NCBI GenBank assembly: GCA_965230635.1
Contig: CBDDLJ010000022.1
Span: 62,001-126,000 of the forward strand
From: CBDDLJ01 sp965230635
GTDB taxonomy: Bacteria; Pseudomonadota; Gammaproteobacteria; UBA1113
Length of the DNA stretch: 64,000 nucleotides
Direction of reading: 5' to 3'
In this document: piece after piece, positions 45,719 to 54,700 of the stretch
How positions within the stretch are numbered: the first letter of the stretch is position 1
How the letters are laid out: every line of letters begins with the position of its first letter
The notes under the pieces: model-generated
What the model saw: only the letters and a program-made list of their open reading frames with translations
What the model was told of the DNA's origin: nothing
Databases searched by the model: none
Program-made: the position numbers and the translations under genes

Positions 45719-46551
45719 ATGAGTAAGAAATTAAAACAAACAAATGTGAGAGCTGTATTGCCTATCTTCCATCGGGCTGAATACCTAGAGTTCAATGCCA
45801 CCCTGCCCTCACACCTCAAAGCATACCAAGACTTCGAAAATGATTATCTCTGAGCTCATGCTTTCTTGTATGCACACAAGGACAACAAAGCTACCTTTAA
45901 TGCTTACCGGCGTAAAGTGGAACGACTGCTACTACATGGTCATTTGTTATAGAAACTTCGAAGTTAATGGCGAAGAAAGACGAGCGACATGAGCGAACAC
46001 TATTTATTTTTTCAGCACTGTATTTGATATATTTACGTATTTCTGAGTTAATCATTACCGATCGATGGTCACCTAAAATGAATGATTTTAAACGTGATCA
46101 CCATGGTCTTTGGTGGTTTACGACTGTGGGCAAAGGCAATAAAGAACGACAAATAGCTGTGAGTCGCTCGATGCTTACCACATTAAAACGTTGGTGAAAA
46201 CATTTAGGATTATCACTCCTGCCCTCACCAAATGAACAAATGCCATTAATACTAACTGGTTGTGCTAAAAGCATGATCAGCACTAATCAAGTTGGAAATA
46301 TTGTACAAATATGCTTTGATTTAGCAGCAGAACGTATGTTTAGTGAAGGATTAGAAGAGGAAGTTGGTGATTTATACGCTACTGTTCACTGGTTACGGCA
46401 TACAGGAATTTCTGATAATGTAAAACGTCGTCCAAGAGAGCATTTACGAGATAACGCTGGTCATGGTAGCAGTCAAACTACTGATCGTTATATCGACGTT
46501 AATTTACGAGAGCGATATCAAAGTGCAAAAGAAAAACCAATTAAAGATTAA
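45719..46551 (+). pseudogene. Tyrosine recombinase/integrase, decayed
   Basis: The start MSKKLKQTNVRAVLPIFHRA is followed by an N-terminal SAM-like segment interrupted by TGA (45851-45853) and a TAG near 45950. A frameshift precedes the catalytic part: LYLIYLRISELI (first Arg region), GKGNKERQIAVSRSML, TGA near 46195, then TVHWLRHTGISDNVKRR (HxxR) and NAGHGSSQTTDRYI (His/Trp and Tyr nucleophile). All catalytic blocks can be recognised but not in one frame, so it is inactive. Confidence 0.85.
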
Positions 46552-46618
46552 CCAGTCAGTAATCGGGTTTGCTTACACTGATTGAAATTGAGCGGGAATA
46601 TCATATAAACGATAATGT

Positions 46619-46661
46619 TATAGCAGTTTTCAATATTACTAAGCCGTTATAAGCGAGTATA
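46619..46661 (+). mobile_element. Truncated left end of the MITE
   Basis: TATAGCAGTTTTCAATATTACTAAGCC... continues to GCGAGTATAA, then joins an ISAs1 transposase remnant. It matches copy B over its whole length except one base. Confidence 0.85.
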
Positions 46662-46815
46662 AAGAAGATAACTATCAAATCCGGCAAAACAATGCAGCGA
46701 AAAAATTGGCAATTATGAGACATTTTTCACCCAACCCTGCTCGCTTGCATTCATAGCAAAATAGTATGAAAGGCAAGTTGAGACAGGCGATGTAGAGTGA
46801 TACTTTTTGTAGCAC
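46662..46815 (+). pseudogene. ISAs1-family transposase C-terminal remnant
   Basis: The frame reads EDNYQIRQNNAAKKLAIMRH, then FSPNPARLHS, a stop, and QNSMKGKLRQAM. This resembles the C-terminal end of ISAs1 transposases (RxxNAxxNLAxxRHxALNLL...SIKGKR.KA). Two stops inside. The remaining gap up to 47034 shows no gene. Confidence 0.55.
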
Positions 46816-47034
46816 ATTATTGATTGTCCAAATAGAGAGTGAAATATGGTTTTGCGCTGCACAAAGGTTGATTTTGGGTTTCAATTTATGTTAAAATTAG
46901 AGATTATTTAATAAGACTTAAGTGTGAAAATATAGCTAAGTAAACTTGTTACAACATAAAGTTTCTGGGCTGGCATATTACTTAAACATGCTTTATTAAT
47001 AATTTCTTTCAAGGTTAGTTGGAGTACACTTAAA

Positions 47035-48420
47035 ATGGCTATTACTTATGAGGATGCTATAAAAGCACAGCAAGAAATTGAAGATAAAGCTCTATTAGAT
47101 CCCAATGTTGTTTCTGTTGGTGTGGTTGCAGAACGTGATGCATTTGGAAAACAAACAGGTAATTATGCAGTGCAAGTAGGTGTCATATCTATCGATGCTT
47201 ATTCTCGTACTCATGACCATGGAGAGTCTGTCATTCCAGATGAAGTTCTTATCCACTCGGATCAAGAGAACGAAGATAAGCATATCCGCATCACTATCGT
47301 TAAAGAAGGAAAGATTGAGGCATTAAACGCAACACCTATCCACGAAAAACAAAGTGAAATCCCAAGCGCTATCGATGATTTACCCGAAACAACTAGTACA
47401 ACCCACCGCACAACATTAAAACATAGACCCAGCCTATGTGGATATAGTATTAGCCACTCTGATATCTCTGCTGGAACTTTAGGGCTATTGCTTGAGTACA
47501 CAGAAGAACCCCATGTTGGCAAAGCGTTTATATTAAGCAATAACCACGTAATAGCTGCGAATAATACAGCTTTTGCTGGTGATAAAATTACTCAGCCTGG
47601 TTCTCACGATTTTGGTCGAGTTGATACCAACACCATCGCGACCTTGCATCGTTGGATTCTACTGCAAGCCTCAACATTTAATTATGTCGATGCTGCCATC
47701 GCGCTAGTATGTGGCGGTAACAATTGGAGATCTTTTGTATCACCTTACATTAAACGTATTGGACAGCCCACAGAAATTGTTGAACCGGCTATTGGCATGC
47801 AAGTTGAAAAATTTGGTAGGACAACTGAATATACGACAGGTGAAATTATATCTACAAGTTTTTCAACCAATATAGAATACCCAATGAGCACACTAGCATT
47901 TAAAAACCAAATTCAAACAACAAATATGTCAACAGGCGGAGACTCTGGTTGCTGTATCGTTAAATGTGGATCAAGAAACTCCATAGGATTGTTGTTTGCA
48001 GGTAGTAATACAGCTAGTTACTCTAATCCTATGCTTGCGGTACTTTCTGCGCTTTCACAAAAACACAAAAATAAATATCCATCAGGAAAAGTAGAAAAAT
48101 TTAAGGCAGACTTTCCATTACAAATTCTTAGGCAGCAGAGGCGTTCTTATTCATTTCACGCTAGAGCTATAGCTGCCAAAATCTCTGCATTAAGCCCTGC
48201 TATTAAAAGAGCAAACCGCCACAGAAGCGCCGCAATGTTAGCAGCGAGTATTAGCGTATTAATTTCTGGCGCTGCCAGAAAATGGACTACCCCATCACAA
48301 CAGCAAACTTCAATGTCTCGTTTTAATCTGTTTGGAAAACAGCCTATAGCAGCAACCAACTTTCCGGATACAAGTACTAAAGCATTTAGCACACTTGGCA
48401 TGAATGGAAAAAGAAAATAA
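47035..48420 (+). CDS. Trypsin-like serine protease domain protein
   Basis: 461 residues. A chymotrypsin-fold domain spans about 130-350, with the catalytic His in ILSNNHVIA (His171), Asp in YVDAAIALV (Asp219) and Ser in MSTGGDSGCC (Ser304). There is no N-terminal signal peptide, so it is not a Sec-exported DegP-type protease and has no PDZ domain. The C-terminal 100 residues are basic with one weakly hydrophobic stretch (AAMLAASISVLISGAA). It is convergent with the NACHT gene. Cytoplasmic action, or delivery to a host by another secretion route, is inference. Confidence 0.75.
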   Translation: MAITYEDAIKAQQEIEDKALLDPNVVSVGVVAERDAFGKQTGNYAVQVGVISIDAYSRTHDHGESVIPDEVLIHSDQENEDKHIRITIVKEGKIEALNATPIHEKQSEIPSAIDDLPETTSTTHRTTLKHRPSLCGYSISHSDISAGTLGLLLEYTEEPHVGKAFILSNNHVIAANNTAFAGDKITQPGSHDFGRVDTNTIATLHRWILLQASTFNYVDAAIALVCGGNNWRSFVSPYIKRIGQPTEIVEPAIGMQVEKFGRTTEYTTGEIISTSFSTNIEYPMSTLAFKNQIQTTNMSTGGDSGCCIVKCGSRNSIGLLFAGSNTASYSNPMLAVLSALSQKHKNKYPSGKVEKFKADFPLQILRQQRRSYSFHARAIAAKISALSPAIKRANRHRSAAMLAASISVLISGAARKWTTPSQQQTSMSRFNLFGKQPIAATNFPDTSTKAFSTLGMNGKRK

Positions 48421-48775
48421 GCATAGTACCTTTACCTAATGTTTATCATCGACATTGTGCCTGTATAAAGCAGGTTATGATTTTAATATATTTTTCTTAA
48501 GTTGCTCTATAATCAACACACTAGTGTTTGTCCTAAGATGTCCTAAGTACTCGTAAACGATATCGCACAAGAGCTCAACATGGATAGTCTATTTGTTCTC
48601 CAACTAGACATTGAAGGACACTATAATCAAAGAAAAAGGCATACTGCCATTGGCTATGTGATCTCTTTTGTGTTTGAATATGTAGAGTAATTTTTGTAAG
48701 GCTGATTGCCCGCTAAAATGAGGTAAGATTAGTATTGCTGAAGTGTAGTTAACTGAACAACTACTGATAGCTCGG
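48421..48775. other. Intergenic gap between convergent genes
   Basis: 355 bases between the protease and NACHT stops. No convincing gene, tRNA or strong terminator seen; short AT-rich stretches only. Confidence 0.4.
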
Positions 48776-51700
48776 CTAATGGGCCTGTTTAGGGCAACCT
48801 GCATTGTGAAATCCTGCTCCATTAGTGCCAATTTCCGAAGAACTTTCTATTATTACCTCACAATCTTGTGAAGAAGATAAATTTGCTGCCTGAGAATTAG
48901 AGATTAAGCTATATTCAGGTAACAAACTTGCTGAATGATCGATACCTACATCATATTCATCAAATAAATCTTGCTTTATTCGTTTAATAGCCGATGACGC
49001 TAATGATAAGCTGTTAACTTGTCCTGCTTCGATTACCATAATTTTATCTTGCTGTTCAACTAGAACAACATTATTTTTTAATAATTGCTTTATTATATAA
49101 CGACGACCTTTTGCATCGGTTTGTTCATAAATGGGGACGATTAAATAAGCAGGGATATCAATATCAGAGGATATATCAACGTTATCATGATGACTCTTAA
49201 GTAATATCCCTTTTAAAAATAGTTTGATTTTCTCTGGCCACTTGGATAAGTGCGGAACTAAGCGACGAGCAAGTTGAGCGCGATCGCTTACAGTCATATC
49301 TTCATACGCAAGCAATCTCAACATTGCATTTATTTTGATAAAATATTGAGTAGTATGCATAACTAAGCCAAGGGCAATTGTAATGCGAACTTCCTTATTC
49401 TCTTCTTCATTGTCGAGTAACGCCAATACCGTATCCATTTTATCAGAGTCTTGTGAGACACATAAAACTAAGTTCCTAGCAAGCAAAACACGAATCTCCT
49501 TCTCTACTTTTCTATTTTTGATTAAGGCCAAAACCTTATCCATTTTATTAGCAAGTGTGGCACGAATCTCTTTCTTTACTTGTCTGTTGAGCAGCTTCTT
49601 CGACGTACTCATTTTCCTATAAACTCCAGAGCGATGCATGATTAAGCCACGAGCAAATGCGACACGAACGTGTTCATTCACTTGCTCATTTTCAAGTAAC
49701 GCCAATATCGTATCCACTTTTTTTTCACAACCCGGAAGAATATTTGCAGATAAATTATCGACAATATCGAGCAAATCCAAAAGATAACTTCGGATTGAAT
49801 AGAAATCAAAATGGGCTTCTTCAATGTCAAAGTTATCATGTATATATTCATTTACTTTCTGATTAGTCAGAAAATTCAAGATCACATCTAGTTTGTCAGA
49901 ACTCATAGGCATGCGCCTAATTAATTCATAGGCAAGCCGGATCCGGATACAGCTAAATACGTACTTGTCTGTCTTCTTATCAATAAGTAGCGCCCATATT
50001 GCATCCACTTTATCATAATCCAGAGAAGTATATCTAGCCTGAGATATAGAATCAACTAAGCCAAGAGCAATCTTAATACGAACCTTTCCATTCATTTTAT
50101 CATTTGCGAGCAACTTACATACTGCATCCACTTTCTCAAAGTCGCTAGAAATATGACTGACAAAATGATAAGCAAGCTTAGAACGAACATTCTCATTCAC
50201 TCCTTCATCTTTGAGTAACATCCACACTATATCCTGTTTTTCACAGTGCTGGTATAAATACTTGGCTAAATTTTTAGCAAGCGCAATGCGAATATCCTTA
50301 TTTACTGCTTCGTTTTCAAAGAGCGCCAACACTGCATTCAGTTTGTCAGAAGCCTGAAATTTATCTAAGGCTAAGCAATTGGCGAGTGCAGCACGAACAT
50401 CCTTATTCACTGTTTGATTTTCAAGGAACGCTAAAACCACACCCATTTTGTCAGAGGCCTGGAGATTATCTAAGACTAAGCGACTAGCAAGCGCAGCACG
50501 AACATTTTTATTTAATGCTTCGTTTTCAAGAAACACTAATATCGCATCCATTTCAAAAATTCGTGATATATGCGCAGCTAAACCACGAGCAAGCACAATG
50601 CGAATATTCTCCTTCACTGCTTCCTTTTCGAGGAATGAAAACACTACATGGATATCCATTTTGTCAGAATCTTGCAGGATATGCTTAACTAAGCCATGAG
50701 CAAGTGTGAGGCGAGCCCTCTGACTCTCTTGCTCATTTGCAAGAAGTATCCATACTGCATCCACTGTGTTAGAGTTCTGGGAGAGATATGTGACCAAGCT
50801 AAAGGCAAGTGCGATACTATCATTTGTGTCTAGCACTCTGTCTCTGATTAATGAAAACACTGCATCTATTTTCTTTGAGTTCTCGGAGATATGCATGACT
50901 ACATCCCAGGCAAATGCAACACGAGACTTTTCAGCCACTTTCTCTTTTTTTAACGATAAAAAGACCTGATTCTTTCCCAGGATGCGCCTAACTAATACAC
51001 AAGCAATCGTGATGCGAACTGCCTCATTCACTTCGTCATTTTTGATCAACGTCAGCATCGTATCTACTTTATCCGAATCCTGTGGAATATGCTGAGCTAA
51101 GCTACGAGCACACATGATACGAGTCTTTCTATTTACCTGCTCATTTTTGATTAATGCTAACACTACATCCAGTTTGTCGGAATCCTGAAAGATACGCTTG
51201 ATGAAATCATCGACAAGCTGATAACGAACCCGTCTACTCACTTGCTCATTTTTAATTAGCAATAAGATCTCATCCAGCAGTTTGCTAGAACATTGTAAAA
51301 TTTGTGCGGCTAATTTACTAGCAAATGCGACACGAGTGTCCATATTCACTCCCTCATCTTTCATTAGCGCCAACGCTGTGTCCAATTTTCCAGAATCCAG
51401 AGAGAGGCACTTAGCGAAATTACAGACAAGCGCATAACGAACGCTCTCATCCAAATCCTCATTTTTGATTAACGCTAATACTGTATCCATTTTGTCAAAA
51501 TCCTGTGAGATATATGCGCCTAAGCTCCAGGCAAAACTAACGCGAACAGATTTTTTCACTTTGTTATCTACAAGTAAAGTAGCAATACTATCGAATAGAC
51601 ATCTCTGTATTTGATAACAAGGTTTTAATATGTCTTGAAAACGCTCTTGTAACTTGTCAGGCATCGCATGTAGCTTTTTCAATCGCTGGTCAATAAAACG

Positions 51701-54700
51701 CATCAGAGATTGTTGCTTTCCTTCTAGTAATTCGATGCTGTTGTCTAGTGACAAACTGGCCTCAAGACAACGTATGAACAAATCTTCTTCAGCAACCCCC
51801 ACCCAATCTCTTGGTGCTTGCAAGAGTAATTGAAAAAAAGTTTCTTGCGCATCCGGATATGGCTTTAACAACCCCGCTACAAAAGGCCAGACCAGGGTAA
51901 AATTTGGGTGATATTTGTAAGCTTTGATCACCTTACCGACAGATAGCTTTTGAGCCTCTGTCCCACAAGATAAATAATCTTTGATCACCCAGGCCGCTAA
52001 AAATTCTTGAAATGACAAATGGAGAAACTCATAGGATTGTTGATTGTTTATCTCTTTTCCGATTTTTTTTAATAACCCTAATGTTTTCAAGTATTGTACC
52101 TTAATGAAAGGTAGCCTATTCTCCGCTAACAATGTGGGGTTTTCTTCTGCACTTTCGATACCTTTTAACCAACGGATGGATAGTTGTGTGGTGTCTTGCC
52201 GTAAGCCTTCAAATGCCCAACAACCTAAGGTCTGTAATAATAGATTGATGACTGGATCTTTCAATATAATCACGTCATCTAATAGCGCATTCTCATCTAA
52301 ACAACCATCCCGCTCTAGATAGCGTCGACATACATTCACAATCAGCGATAAATACAGCTCACTTACCGATAATTGCGTCAACTCAACCTGCCTCTTGTGT
52401 CGACAGGATGTTTGCCACCAGCTTTTTAATAAATACGCATTGATGGGAATGTGTGCTATCGACCACAGATCTTTGTTCTGTTTTAATTTTTCAATAAGCA
52501 GCGCTGGTTCTTCCGTATCTTTTAAATTATGTTTGAAAAATACGGAAACATCTTTTTCTGAAAACCCCTGGATCTCTATCAGTCCATCATAGCGCAACCA
52601 CTGCTGTAAATTTGCTATTGCATACGGACGCGTTGTCACTAGCTTCTTAAACGGTAAGCGAAACAATTGAACCAGTAATTTATACCAAGCGCTACCTCTT
52701 GCAAACGTTGGCAGTTCATCTAAACCCTCAATCATAAGCAAACAGTTAGCTGGTTTTTCTCGCAGTCTTGACAATATCTGCTTCGCCTCAGCGATAGATA
52801 ATTCCAATTCACCCCAGCACGCACGACGTAGTAACTGCACGATATCCCATTCCTGGATATCTGGCCCCAATGTCTCTGGATGCAAACTGCGACAATGAAT
52901 AATCAGCACCGCATCAAAATCTGACCATAATCCTGATATCCCTTGCTCTTGTTGCGCAAGCGCCCATTGGTAGGCGATATAATCACTCAATGTCGTCTTG
53001 CCAACACCCGCAGCCCCCGACACCACCACCGTATTTACCGCCCCAGGCAGCATATCTTGCGTATCTTGATACTGTGCCGGCTTAAATATGTCAGATAATG
53101 CAATCGCTGTCTTTTTGCCTTCAAGATCCCTATCGCGTTCTCGCAAAGGCCGAATTAATGGCTTGTTTTGATTGGTTGTAGACGCACTGGCTGACCGTTT
53201 CACTTCTTTTACTAGCTGAAGATTGACAAAATAATCGGCTAAGGAAAAATAATCCGTATCAAATAAGCGCTTTTTCACAAATGACGGCTGGGTATAATAC
53301 GCCGCACACTGCGTCTGCCAACGTTGCAGCAAACGCTGCGGTGCCAACTGCGCCCACACTTGTTCAAAAACCGCCTGTATCTCCTGACATTGTAACACCA
53401 TATCACGCACCGTCTGGCCTTGACCGTTCGTCAAGGTTTCATCCGCCCCGTGCTGCAGCAATGCAATAAACACCTGTCGATAATCGTCTACATTGTGCCC
53501 ATGTCCCAGCTGCCTTACTCGGGCAGCGAGATGCAAGGGAGTACACTGTGCTCTATCTAACGCATTCACTTCACCTTGAGTCGCCAAAAGCCTCACAATA
53601 GCCGCATTACCAAACTCCGCCGCTAAATGTAAACACGTTTTCCCATCCTCTCCAGCACTGAGCACCACCGTTGTCTTTGCTTGTAACTCAGTAAAAATTT
53701 CTAACGGTGCATGACAAGCTGCAAGCTGCAACGGAAAATAGCCCGCAAGGTTGCGCTGATTGACGGCCGATGGAAAATACCTGAGTATGTCTTCATAACA
53801 GCCCCACTCATGGCAACCCGATACACACAATGCATGCAGTACCGTATCTCCTGCCGTATTGAGTGGACCCACCACTTCCATGCTTAATGGCTTAGTAGCC
53901 GCTAGTAAATCTGGTATCACCTTGCTGAATCCTTGCTGGCAAGCTAAATGTAAACACGTGTTGCCAGCACCATCGCAACCCGCCGTCGTTGCTCCATGAG
54001 CCAGCAATTGTCTACATAGCGCATCATCTCCCGATTGTATCGCCAGCATCAGGGGTGTCTTACCCCGGTAATGTGCCTGTAACTGCCACCGGTATTGTTG
54101 TTGGTTAAGCAAATAATCAATCAAATGAGGAGCCGGATACGTCGTGATAAAATAATGTAGCCATGTCTCCCCTTCAACATTGTTAGGTTTTTGCATACAG
54201 CGCAGCCCTGCATCTGTTGCAAAACCGGTGTCCGCTAACGTGTTCAGTAACCGCTCTATACAAGGAACTAGCGTTGGCGGACAAGGAGATTGGTCTTGTA
54301 AATGGACACAATACGCCGCCGCATAGCAATACAGCGCCCGCTCCGATGTCCCTGACGCGCTAAATCGCTCCGCAAGCTGCATTAATTCTAACGACAACCC
54401 TTGACGACTTGACCTCAGTAACGCTGCTAGCTTATCTAATAACGTATCAATCGGAAATTGTGGATCAACTGATAAATGACCAAAAATGAAAATAGTCGAA
54501 TTATCAACCTGGCTATAACTCGCGAAGGGATGCGGTGCAGCAGCTGCTGCGCCAGCACCGCGTGAAACCGTGTCACTGCGGTGCACTACTAGCGGCTGAG
54601 TTTCCATTGTGCTAGCTGCAAGCACTGCTGTCTCTGCCTGGCCAGATAAAATTTCAACATCGACTTCATGTGGCGATATGATCGGCGCGACAGTCGCTTC

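Noticed and set aside
46675..46884. 69-codon minus-strand ORF
   Set aside because: Antisense to the ISAs1 transposase remnant; no ribosome site.
48604..48831. 75-codon minus-strand ORF past the NACHT stop
   Set aside because: It overlaps the 3' end of the NACHT gene in another frame and shows no conserved feature.
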